Shown: positions 22,377 through 30,208 of the stretch, in pieces
Position numbering within the stretch: position 1 is the stretch's first letter
Layout: the number at the start of each line of letters is the position of its first letter
NCBI GenBank assembly: GCA_046349255.1
Contig: JAXMCR010000004.1
Span: 853,831 to 917,830, forward strand
Length of the DNA: 64,000 bases
Direction: 5' to 3'
Source of the DNA: DAIODI01 sp046349255
GTDB lineage: Bacteria; Pseudomonadota; Alphaproteobacteria; Rhizobiales; Aestuariivirgaceae
Notes under the pieces: generated by a model
What the model was told of the DNA's origin: nothing
The model's database searches: none
The model's input: only the letters and a program-made list of their open reading frames with translations
Program-made: the position numbers and the translations under genes

Positions 22377-23246
22377 ATGCTGAAGCTGGTCGAAACCCTG
22401 CAACGGCGGACTTCCAGACAGAGACTGAAGATCTCGATCCCAGTGCTTGCGCCCGCGGCGCCGAGGAAGCCCCTGGCAATCGTGGCCATCGCCCGCGACG
22501 AGGCGGAGTACCTTCGGGAGTGGCTCGAATTCCACCTCATGATGGGGGCCGAGCACGTTTATCTCTACGACAATCAGTCGAGCGACGACACCCGCGGCCT
22601 TGTGAGAAGTTACGAGGACCGCAATCTCGTCACGCGCATCAATTGGCCGAACCCATCGACGGAAAGTCCGCAACTCACCGCATACGCCGATGCGATCGTT
22701 CGCTTCGGGCGGTTCTGGAGATGGATGGCGTTCATCGACATCGACGAGTTCCTGTACTCCGGACGTTCGAGTTCGGTGGTCGACGTTCTGCAGTCTTCAT
22801 TTGCCGATCATGCGGCGGTCGAAGTGGCCTGGCGAAACTTCGGCTTTTCGGGGCATGCGTCGAAGCCTGCCGGACCGGTGATCGAATCCTACACGGCACG
22901 CGCTCCAATGGATGTCGAGGACGACCAACTGAGGAAGGTGAAGAGCATCGTCGACCCTTGCCGCGTGTCCACCGTCTTCAGCGCGCATCGCTTCACGCTG
23001 CGTGACGGCAGCCCGACACGCCTCCCGGCGGAAAGCGGCGAATTGCGGATCAATCACTACTTCACAAAATCGCGGGACGAGTTCGAACGAAAGCTCGCGC
23101 AGCAGGCCGTGTTCTGGGGAAATGTGCGGCATAGCGCGCAACGGGAAGTGGAAAGACGACACGACATCGCCGCCGCGGTCGAAAGAGCACCCGTGCGCGA
23201 TGACGAAATCCTGCGCTTCGTCCCGGCCCTGAGGGCGCGGCTCTAG
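22377..23246 (+). CDS. Glycosyltransferase, GT92/GT2-like
   Basis: A 289-residue protein with the fold of PF13704/GT92-type transferases: LAIVAIARDEAEYLREWLEF at about residues 38-57, then HVYLYDNQSSDDT and the metal-binding FIDIDEFLY (DxD-like) near residue 120. It would add a sugar from a nucleotide donor to a surface glycan. The gene follows its neighbour by 3 bases, which suggests translational coupling. Donor and acceptor cannot be inferred. The frame is intact, with no signal peptide or membrane helix. Confidence 0.75.
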   Translation: MLKLVETLQRRTSRQRLKISIPVLAPAAPRKPLAIVAIARDEAEYLREWLEFHLMMGAEHVYLYDNQSSDDTRGLVRSYEDRNLVTRINWPNPSTESPQLTAYADAIVRFGRFWRWMAFIDIDEFLYSGRSSSVVDVLQSSFADHAAVEVAWRNFGFSGHASKPAGPVIESYTARAPMDVEDDQLRKVKSIVDPCRVSTVFSAHRFTLRDGSPTRLPAESGELRINHYFTKSRDEFERKLAQQAVFWGNVRHSAQREVERRHDIAAAVERAPVRDDEILRFVPALRARL

Positions 23247-23340
23247 TCCACAAGCCGCATGGCTGTGCCGCTTGACCCTGTGCCGGGTTACCGGCAGAAC
23301 TCGGCGGACCATAAACTTTCCCCCGACATACTCTCGTCAA

Positions 23341-24432
23341 ATGCACTCCATCAAGATCATCGGCGCCGGGTCGATCGGCAACCACATCGCGCACGCCTCC
23401 GCCTCCCGCGGGTGGACCGTAACGCTGACCGACATTGATCCGGCCGCGCTCGAGCGCACGAAGACGAGCATCTATCCCGGCCGCTACGGCAGCTGGAACG
23501 ACGCGATCCGTCTCAAGTCGACCGACGAGGCGATGGCCGATCCGGCGGACGTCGTGTTCATCGGCACGCCGCCCGACACGCACATCAGAATCGCCAACGC
23601 GATCCTCGACCGCATGACGCCGAAGGCGATCGTGCTCGAGAAGCCGCTGTGCGGCCCGGACCTTGCCGGCTGCGCCGCCCTCAGCGCGCGCATCGCAAAG
23701 GCGGGCATCTTCGGCGGCGTCGGCTACAATCACGTGCTCGGGCTCAACACCGTGCTTGCCGAGAAGCTGCTGGCGACGGGCGACATCGGCACCGTCTCCA
23801 CCATCTCCTCGCGCACCCGCGAGCACTGGGGCGGCATCTTCCGCGCCCACCCGTGGCTCTCCGGACCTTCGGACACCTACCTCGGCTTTGCCTCCCGCGG
23901 CGGCGGCGCGACGGGCGAGCACTCGCACGCGATCAACATCTGGCAACATTTCGCCCACCGTCTCGGCGCGGGGAAGGTGAAGACGGTGTCGGCCACGCTC
24001 GACATGGTGCAGGAGGGCGGCGCCGATTACGACCGCCTGTGCCTCGCAACACTGACGACGACGGAGGGTCTCACCGGCGACGTGATCCAGGACGTGGTGA
24101 CGGCCCCGGTGGAGAAGAGCTGCCGCATCCAGGGCAGCAAGGGGTTCATCGACTGGCGGGTCGGCTACAAGCCGGGCCACGACGCCGTTCTTCACGGCGC
24201 GGGCGAACAGGTGGACGAGCAGCTGATCGCCAAGACGCGCGCCGACGACTTCAAGGTCGAGATCGAGCACCTCGAGGACGTGCTGGCCGGCAAGATCAAG
24301 CAGTCGCCGATCTCGCTCGAACGCGGGCTCGACACGATGATGGTGATCGCGGCGATCTTCAAGTCGCACCGCGAGGGCCGCCGCGTGACAATCGACTGGA
24401 ACGCCGGCTACGACCTCTCGGCGCTGCACTGA
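23341..24432 (+). CDS. Gfo/Idh/MocA family oxidoreductase
   Basis: A 363-residue NAD(P)-dependent sugar dehydrogenase-like protein. The Rossmann fold begins at once (IKIIGAGSIGNHIAHA), and the family EKP motif is present in VLEKPLCGPD. The second half carries the substrate-binding sheet with HSHAINIWQHF. ATG 23341 begins the Rossmann strand; no strong ribosome-binding site is seen. Its position directly before a NeuB-like gene suggests that it oxidises or reduces a sugar intermediate of the CMP-sugar route, which is an inference from neighbourhood. Confidence 0.82.
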   Translation: MHSIKIIGAGSIGNHIAHASASRGWTVTLTDIDPAALERTKTSIYPGRYGSWNDAIRLKSTDEAMADPADVVFIGTPPDTHIRIANAILDRMTPKAIVLEKPLCGPDLAGCAALSARIAKAGIFGGVGYNHVLGLNTVLAEKLLATGDIGTVSTISSRTREHWGGIFRAHPWLSGPSDTYLGFASRGGGATGEHSHAINIWQHFAHRLGAGKVKTVSATLDMVQEGGADYDRLCLATLTTTEGLTGDVIQDVVTAPVEKSCRIQGSKGFIDWRVGYKPGHDAVLHGAGEQVDEQLIAKTRADDFKVEIEHLEDVLAGKIKQSPISLERGLDTMMVIAAIFKSHREGRRVTIDWNAGYDLSALH

Positions 24433-24444
24433 ACGGAGCGGGCG

Positions 24445-25977
24445 ATGATGAAATCGTTCAAGTTCGATGGCCTCTTCATCTACGACCTCGCCAACAATCA
24501 CCAGGGCAACCCGGAATACGCGAAGGACATCGTGCGCGCGGTGGGCGAGGCGAACGCCAAGGCCGGCGTGATGGGCGCGCTGAAGTTCCAGTTCCGCCAG
24601 CTCGACTCGTTCATCCACCCCGACTACCAGAACCGGCTCGATCTCAAGTACGTGAAGCGCTTCCAGGAAACGCGGCTCGAGATGGCGGCGTTCGCCGACC
24701 TTGCGAAGGCCGTGCGCGCGGCGGGCCTCCTGACGATGTGCACGCCGTTCGATGAGGAGTCCGTCGACATCATCTGCGACATGGGGCTCGACCTGATCAA
24801 GGTGGCGAGCTGTTCGGCGGACGACCGGCCGCTGCTCGAGAAAGTGGCGCGCGCGCGCAAGCCCGTGGTGGTCTCGACCGCCGGCCTGCGCACCGACGAG
24901 ATCGACTGGCTGGTGAACTTCCTCGAAAGCGAACGCGTCGAGTTCGCGCTCATGCACTGCGTCGCGCTCTACCCAACGCCCGACGACAAGCTGCAGCTGA
25001 ACCAGATCGAGGTGCTGAAGGAGCGCTATCGCCACGTGCCGATCGGCTGGTCGACGCACGAGGACCAGAACAACACGGCCGCGATCCAGATCGCCTACGC
25101 CAAGGGGGCGCGGCTGTTCGAGCGCCACGTCGGCCTCAACGACGGGCGCTATCCGCTCAATGCCTATTCCTCGACGCCCGAGCAGCTCAACCGCTGGCTC
25201 GACGCCTACCGCGCCGCCAAGGCGATGATCGGCAACGAGGAGCGCGCGCCGACCTCGCCCGCCGAACGCCAGACGCTGGTGGAGCTGAAGCGCGGCGTCT
25301 ACGTCAAGCGCGACGTGAAGAAGGGCGAGGTTCTGGCGCAGAAGGACGTGTTCTTCGCGATGCCCGTGCAGGACGGCCAGCTCGTCTCGGGGCAGTTCCG
25401 CGCCGGACTCGTGGCGGACGCCGACTATCCGGCGAAAGCCATGCTGCCGGAGAAGCTCGCAGGGCAGGGGTCGAACGACGACCAGATCGTCTACCAGATC
25501 ATGCTGCAGGTGCGCGGCATGCTGAACAAGGCGAACATCCACATCAACGAGGACGCCGAGATCGAGATCTCGCACCACTACGGGCTGCGGCGCTTCCGCG
25601 AGTACGGGGCCGTCATCATCACCTGTATCAATCGTCAATATGCGAAGAAGCTCGTGGTCCAGCTGCCGCGGCAGAAGCACCCCTACCACTTCCACAAGCA
25701 GAAGGAAGAGACCTTCCAGCTTCTCGACGGCGACCTCGAGATCGTGAAGGAGGGCGCGCGCACGCACCTGCAGCCGGGCGACACGTTCCTCGTCCAGCCG
25801 AACGAGTGGCACAAGTTCCACACGCTCGACGGCTGCGTGTTCGAGGAAGTCTCGACGACGAGCTACAACAACGACTCGTTCTACGAAGACCCCGAGATCG
25901 CGCGCATGGAGCGCCCGCAGCGCAAAACCAAGGTGGACAACTGGCTTGCCTACTTCCGGACGAGCCACGCGATATAG
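24445..25977 (+). CDS. NeuB-like sialic acid synthase with SAF-like and C-terminal cupin domains
   Basis: A 510-residue fusion. Residues 1 to about 265 are a NeuB-type TIM barrel (FIYDLANNHQGN, ALKFQFRQLD, MCTPFDEESVD, GWSTHEDQNNTAAIQIAYAK) that condenses phosphoenolpyruvate with a hexose derivative. About 272-345 resembles the SAF/antifreeze-like domain (LKRGVYVKRDVKKGEVL). About 370-485 is a cupin with metal ligands in HPYHFHKQKEE and PGDTFLVQPNEWHKF, like sugar isomerase cupins. The cupin may isomerise or hold the substrate. The product is probably a nonulosonate-like acid, inferred with the downstream phosphatase and CMP-sugar synthetase. Confidence 0.82.
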   Translation: MMKSFKFDGLFIYDLANNHQGNPEYAKDIVRAVGEANAKAGVMGALKFQFRQLDSFIHPDYQNRLDLKYVKRFQETRLEMAAFADLAKAVRAAGLLTMCTPFDEESVDIICDMGLDLIKVASCSADDRPLLEKVARARKPVVVSTAGLRTDEIDWLVNFLESERVEFALMHCVALYPTPDDKLQLNQIEVLKERYRHVPIGWSTHEDQNNTAAIQIAYAKGARLFERHVGLNDGRYPLNAYSSTPEQLNRWLDAYRAAKAMIGNEERAPTSPAERQTLVELKRGVYVKRDVKKGEVLAQKDVFFAMPVQDGQLVSGQFRAGLVADADYPAKAMLPEKLAGQGSNDDQIVYQIMLQVRGMLNKANIHINEDAEIEISHHYGLRRFREYGAVIITCINRQYAKKLVVQLPRQKHPYHFHKQKEETFQLLDGDLEIVKEGARTHLQPGDTFLVQPNEWHKFHTLDGCVFEEVSTTSYNNDSFYEDPEIARMERPQRKTKVDNWLAYFRTSHAI

Positions 25978-26578
25978 TCTCGTCGTGTTCGACTTCGACG
26001 GCACCCTCGTCGACACCGCGCCGCTGAAGAAGCGCGCGTTCTTCGACGTCTTCCCGAAGGTCGCTCCGTATGCGGAGATCGTGGCGGCGGAGCTCGCCGC
26101 CGATCCGGACGGATCGCGCCACGTGGTGATCCCGCGGATGGCCGCGCGCATGCGTATCGCCGGCCTCGACGTGGACGATGCGCCAGAAGCCGCGCGCATA
26201 GACCACTACGGCCGGCTCGTGGCCGATGCGGTGTCGGCTGCCCCTGAAGTCGCCGGCGCCGGCGCACTGCTGGCCGCGGCGCACCGGGTAGCGGAAGTGC
26301 ACGTCGCCTCCGCCACGCCGGTCGAACCGCTCCGCGCAGAGATCGACCGCCGGGGCTGGACGCGCTTTCTCGCCGGCAGCCACGGCTACCCCGCGCGGAA
26401 GCCCGACGTGGTCCGTGCACTGATGATGGATGGTCGACATGCAGCCGACGCCACCGTGGTGATCGGCGACGGCGTTTCGGACGCCGAGGCGGCGGAGGCG
26501 AACGGCGCGGCGTTCCACCGGATCCTCGCGCCACCCGACCTTGCGCCCGTTTGGGCCCTCTTGGGAGTGCGACCATGA
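25946..26578 (+). CDS. HAD-family phosphatase
   Basis: A 210-residue HAD hydrolase with motif I FDFDGTLVDT (residues 16-25), motif II near VASATP, and motif IV GDGVSDAEAAEANG. The TTG start at 25946 overlaps the NeuB-like gene by 32 bases and has AAGGTGG at a suitable distance; the alternative GTG at 25985 lacks a site. Between a NeuB-like synthase and a CMP-sugar synthetase, the natural role is removal of a phosphate from the 9-phosphate product, as in the animal sialic acid route. This is inferred, not shown. Confidence 0.75.
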   Translation: MPTSGRATRYSLVVFDFDGTLVDTAPLKKRAFFDVFPKVAPYAEIVAAELAADPDGSRHVVIPRMAARMRIAGLDVDDAPEAARIDHYGRLVADAVSAAPEVAGAGALLAAAHRVAEVHVASATPVEPLRAEIDRRGWTRFLAGSHGYPARKPDVVRALMMDGRHAADATVVIGDGVSDAEAAEANGAAFHRILAPPDLAPVWALLGVRP

Positions 26579-27300
26579 TCGAGGGAAGGCGCGTTCTCGC
26601 CGTCGTGCCGGCGCGCGGCGGCTCGCAGGGCGTGAAGCTCAAGAACCTGAGGCTCGTCGGCGGCGTGCCTCTGGTGGGGCTTGCCGGCGACATCGCGCGG
26701 GCCGTCCCGGAGATCGACCGCGCCGTCTGCTCGACGGATCACGCCGAGATCGCGCGCGTGGCGCAGGAGCATGGCCTCGCCGTGCCGTTCCTGCGACCCG
26801 ACGACCTCTCCGGTCCGCGCATCGCCGACTGGGACGTGTTGAACCATGCGCTGCTCGCCTGCGAGGTGTTCGACGGCGTGACCTACGACATCGTGCTCAT
26901 GCTGCAGCCGACGTCACCCAGCCGCACGCCCGAGAACGTGCGCGACACGCTCCGCATGCTGATCAACGGCGGCTTCGACGCGGTGTGGACGGTGAGCGAG
27001 ACCGACAGCAAGGCGCACCCCCTGAAGCAGCTCGTCATCGGACCGGACGGGGCGATGGACTACTACGACAGCCGGGGTGCGACCATCATCGCCCGCCAGC
27101 AACTCCAGCCGGTTTACCATCGCAACGGGATCGCCTACGCGATCACCCGCGACTGCCTGATCGGGCAGGGCTCGATCAAGGGCCGGCGCTGCGGCGCGCT
27201 CCTGATCGAGGGGCTCGTCGCCAACATCGATACGGAATTCGATCTGGACGTCGCCAATCTCCTCGCCGAGCGGCGGAAATCCGGGGCGGACAAGCCCTGA
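26575..27300 (+). CDS. Acylneuraminate cytidylyltransferase family protein (CMP-sugar synthetase)
   Basis: A 241-residue NeuA/KdsB-like nucleotidyltransferase. The CTP-binding loop VPARGGSQGVKLKNL (residues 11-25) and the VLMLQPTSPSRTPENV segment are diagnostic. VYHRNGIAYAITRDCL is typical of acylneuraminate and related sugar enzymes. It activates a nonulosonic-type acid as the CMP-sugar for transfer to a glycan. Its start ATGA overlaps the stop of the HAD gene. The acceptor transferases are probably the surface genes upstream. Confidence 0.85.
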   Translation: MIEGRRVLAVVPARGGSQGVKLKNLRLVGGVPLVGLAGDIARAVPEIDRAVCSTDHAEIARVAQEHGLAVPFLRPDDLSGPRIADWDVLNHALLACEVFDGVTYDIVLMLQPTSPSRTPENVRDTLRMLINGGFDAVWTVSETDSKAHPLKQLVIGPDGAMDYYDSRGATIIARQQLQPVYHRNGIAYAITRDCLIGQGSIKGRRCGALLIEGLVANIDTEFDLDVANLLAERRKSGADKP

Positions 27301-27311
27301 ACCAGACGTGA

Positions 27312-27340
27312 TTGAAACCGCGCGCCCGGCCGTCTATGTG
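27312..27340 (+). promoter_or_regulatory. Sigma70-type promoter for the DUF1476 gene
   Basis: TTGAAA (27312-27317), a 17-base spacer and TATGTG (27335-27340). It begins 11 bases after the CMP-sugar synthetase stop and gives a leader of about 30 bases, separating this gene from the surface-sugar operon. Confidence 0.55.
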
Positions 27341-27375
27341 AAGTCGTGAGCAGACCGTCTGCATGGGAGCCGATG

Positions 27376-27699
27376 ATGACGACGTTCGACAAGCGTCAGG
27401 AAGCCTTCGAATCGATGTTCGCGCGCGACGAGGAGTTGCGCTTCAAGGCCACCGCGCGCCGCAACAAGATGCTGGGCCTGTGGGCGGCCGAGAAGCTCGG
27501 CCTTTCGGGGGCGGATGCGGAAGCCTACTCGAAGGACGTCGTGAAGAGCGACTTTGCCGAACCGGGAGACGACGACGTGCTCCGCAAGGTGCTGAAGGAC
27601 TTCGAGGCGAAAGGCGTGGCGCAGTCCGAGCACCAGGTGCGCCGCACGATGGACGAACTCATGGCGAAGGCGGTGGAGCAGGTCCGCAGCCAGGCGTGA
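27376..27699 (+). CDS. DUF1476 protein, ATP synthase inhibitory zeta-subunit family
   Basis: A 107-residue protein of PF07345. The opening MTTFDKRQEAFESMFARDEE is the family signature, and ARRNKMLGLWAAEKLG is the conserved centre. In Paracoccus the zeta subunit inhibits F1-ATPase hydrolysis; other members are less studied. Of two adjacent ATGs, 27376 is 6 bases from GGGAG and is preferred to 27373. It is not near atp genes, as is common. It has its own promoter. Confidence 0.88.
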   Translation: MTTFDKRQEAFESMFARDEELRFKATARRNKMLGLWAAEKLGLSGADAEAYSKDVVKSDFAEPGDDDVLRKVLKDFEAKGVAQSEHQVRRTMDELMAKAVEQVRSQA

Positions 27700-27703
27700 T
27701 CCG

Positions 27704-28447
27704 ATGACCGACCAGGTGGGCGGACCCGGCCGGCGCTTCGTCTGGCTGACGCTGCCTGGCGGCCTCACCGCGCGGGCGATCGCGCGGGCGGCCGGTCTTC
27801 CGTGTCTCGTCGACATGCAGCACGGCCAGATCGGTTATGCCGAGATGGTCGACATGATCACCCACATTGCCGCAACGGGGCAGGGCGCCTACGTGCGACC
27901 GCCGCTCGGCGACTTCGGCATGTCGAGCCGGGCGCTCGATGCGGGTGCGACCGCGATCGTCTGCCCGATGGTCAACACGGTTGAGGATGCGCGCCGGCTC
28001 GTCGAGGCGACGAAGTTCCCGCCCGTCGGCACGCGCAGCTGGGGTCCGGGACTTGCCGCCGACGTGCTGGGCCTCGACCTTGCCGTCTACCTCAAGGAAG
28101 CGAACGGGCGCACCGCCGTGTTCGCGATGATCGAAACGGAAGAGGCGCTGCGCAACGTTGCAGCGATCGCAGCGGTCGAGGGCATCGACGGGTTGTTCGT
28201 CGGCCCCTACGACCTGTCGATCTCGCTGCTCGGCGGCGCCGCGTTCGATCCGCGCCATCCGCGCGTCGAGGCGGCGCTGAAGACGGTGGCCGACGCGGCG
28301 CGTGCCAACGGCAAGCGGGCCGGGGTATACTGCTCGAACGCCGCCGAGGCCGCCGCCCGTGAGGCGCTGGGGTTCACCTTCAACGCCGCCTGTTCCGACC
28401 AGGCGGTGCTCAAGGCGGGCGCGGCGGCCATGCTCGGGGGCGCGTGA
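27704..28447 (+). CDS. HpcH/HpaI aldolase family protein
   Basis: A 247-residue TIM-barrel class II aldolase. The metal and base regions match the family: VDMQHGQIGYAEMV, YVRPPLGD, MIETEEALRNV with its metal-binding Glu, and DGLFVGPYDLS. Members cleave or form 4-hydroxy-2-oxoacids from pyruvate and aldehydes. The substrate here is unknown. It lies 4 bases after the DUF1476 gene and 13 before pncB, so these three genes may share a transcript, without an obvious functional link. Confidence 0.82.
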   Translation: MTDQVGGPGRRFVWLTLPGGLTARAIARAAGLPCLVDMQHGQIGYAEMVDMITHIAATGQGAYVRPPLGDFGMSSRALDAGATAIVCPMVNTVEDARRLVEATKFPPVGTRSWGPGLAADVLGLDLAVYLKEANGRTAVFAMIETEEALRNVAAIAAVEGIDGLFVGPYDLSISLLGGAAFDPRHPRVEAALKTVADAARANGKRAGVYCSNAAEAAAREALGFTFNAACSDQAVLKAGAAAMLGGA

Positions 28448-28460
28448 ACGGGAGTTGTCG

Positions 28461-29717
28461 ATGACGCACACGGCTGTCGCCCATCGCGCCGATCCTGCCG
28501 CGCACCGCCGCGAGGACCTGCTTGACCGGATGGTGGAGTTCACGCTTTCGGCCGGGTCGATCGGCAGCGTCACCGACAAGTATTTTACGAACACACGGCG
28601 CGTGGTCGAGGCGAACGGCGACGTCGAGGTGCGCTACGCCCTGTTCCTGCGGCGTCGCTCGATCGCGGCGTTCGAACCGGTGGTGCGGCTCTTGGCGCGG
28701 CTTGCGCCCGAGGCGAAGGTCGCCCGCTTCTACGAGGAGGGCGAGATCGTCCCCTCCGAGCGCAAGATGATCGAGATCCGCGGGCCGATGTCGAAGCTCT
28801 CCGAACTCGAGACGCTGATCCTGCAGAAGACGGGCATCCCGGCCGTGTGCGCCAACAACGCGTTCGAGATGTGCCGCTCGATGCCGAAGTCCGCCTTCAT
28901 CGACATGCACGCCCGCCACGCGAGCGGGCCGGAGATGAACCTGCTCGCCGCCTACGGCGCATCGGTGGGCTCGGAAGCGGCGAAGAAGCTCGACCCATCG
29001 GTGAAGGGCTTCATCGGGTCCTCGCAGGATCTGACCGCGCCGTTCTACCACGCGGCCGCCGGCATCGGGACGATGCCGCACGCGCTCGTCGGCTACACCG
29101 GCGGCGACGTGCTCGAGGCGCTGAAGCTCTTTGCCGCCCGCATCACCGAGGGCACGACACTGTCGGCGCTCGTCGACTACCGCGGTCTCGAGATCACCGA
29201 CTCCCTGCGCTGCGCGCACTGGTTCTACAGGGAGTCCGATCTCGAGAAGCGCGGCAAGGTGTTCGCGGTGCGGCTCGATACGCACGGCGGCAGGTTCGCC
29301 GAGGGGCTCGACTACGAGCGCTCCGTCGAGACGGTCGGCCGCTGGCTCGGCGTCGACGGCGAATACAACATCGTGGAGCGGGTGCTCGGCCAGCGCGCCT
29401 TCCAGCTCGATCCCGGCAACATCCTCGTCGACAAGGTGCGCCGCGTCCTGTTCGGCAAGGGCGTCTCGGTGGCCTCCGTCATCCACACGAGGAAGGCGCT
29501 GGACGACGCCGGCTTCAAGCAGGCCCAGATCGTTGCATCCTCCGGTTTCGATCCGCAGAAGTGCCAGATCATGGGGCAGGCCAACGCCCCCGTGGATGTT
29601 GTCGGAACCGGTAGCTTTTTGCCCGCGACGTTAACCGAGACTTATGCAACCGCTGATATAGTCGCCTATGGTGACGAGGCGCGGGTCAAGGTTGGCCGGG
29701 AGTTCCTGATCGACTGA
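28461..29717 (+). CDS. pncB: Nicotinate phosphoribosyltransferase
   Basis: A 418-residue enzyme of NAD salvage that makes nicotinate mononucleotide from nicotinate and PRPP. Family features include TDKYFTNTRRVVEANGDVEV at residues 38-57, FIDMHARHASGPEMNL and the phosphate-loop region SSGFDPQK. The ATG at 28461 follows GGGAG and replaces a longer open frame that overlaps the aldolase. The family also includes related phosphoribosyltransferases, but the core is well matched. Confidence 0.88.
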   Translation: MTHTAVAHRADPAAHRREDLLDRMVEFTLSAGSIGSVTDKYFTNTRRVVEANGDVEVRYALFLRRRSIAAFEPVVRLLARLAPEAKVARFYEEGEIVPSERKMIEIRGPMSKLSELETLILQKTGIPAVCANNAFEMCRSMPKSAFIDMHARHASGPEMNLLAAYGASVGSEAAKKLDPSVKGFIGSSQDLTAPFYHAAAGIGTMPHALVGYTGGDVLEALKLFAARITEGTTLSALVDYRGLEITDSLRCAHWFYRESDLEKRGKVFAVRLDTHGGRFAEGLDYERSVETVGRWLGVDGEYNIVERVLGQRAFQLDPGNILVDKVRRVLFGKGVSVASVIHTRKALDDAGFKQAQIVASSGFDPQKCQIMGQANAPVDVVGTGSFLPATLTETYATADIVAYGDEARVKVGREFLID

Positions 29718-29775
29718 ACAAGCCGCCGCACCGCGCTCAATCACCGGTGTATCAGCGTCGAGCGGGTGTTGCGTC

Positions 29776-30204
29776 ATGCGTCGGATGTGTCTCTTCGGCC
29801 TGGCCTGGATAGCAGCGGCGATCGGCACGGCCGCGCCCTCGCTCGCGAACATCGTGGCCCGGATCGATCTCTCGACCCAGCAGATGCAGGTCATCGTCGA
29901 CGGCATGCATTACGCCACGTGGCCGGTGTCGACCGCGCGCAAGGGCTATACGACGCCGGTCGGGAACTTCCGCGCCACCGCGTTGAAGCGCGTCTACTAC
30001 TCGCGGAAGTACGACAACTCGCCGATGCCGTACTCGATCTTCTTCAAGGGCGGCTACGCGATCCACGGCACGAACTACGTGCGCCGCCTCGGCACGCCCG
30101 CCTCGCACGGCTGCGTCCGGCTCCATCCGCAGAACGCGGCGGAGCTGTTCGATCTCGTGCAGACCTACGGCAAGGACGCGGTGCGCATCAGCATCGTGCC
30201 CTGA
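29776..30204 (+). CDS. L,D-transpeptidase (YkuD domain)
   Basis: A 142-residue periplasmic enzyme. A signal peptide (about 1-24, ending SLA) is followed by a short YkuD domain with the catalytic motif HGT (H97) and SHGCVRL (H111, C113). It forms 3-3 peptidoglycan cross-links or attaches proteins to the wall. Rhizobiales use many such enzymes. It has no extra LysM or peptidoglycan-binding domain. It converges on purB, with only 4 bases between the stops. Confidence 0.9.
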   Translation: MRRMCLFGLAWIAAAIGTAAPSLANIVARIDLSTQQMQVIVDGMHYATWPVSTARKGYTTPVGNFRATALKRVYYSRKYDNSPMPYSIFFKGGYAIHGTNYVRRLGTPASHGCVRLHPQNAAELFDLVQTYGKDAVRISIVP

Positions 30205-30208
30205 GGAT

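Noticed and set aside
23062..26199. 1045-codon open frame antisense to the Gfo/Idh and NeuB-like genes
   Set aside because: It mirrors the third-position GC bias of two convincing genes and has no recognisable domain.
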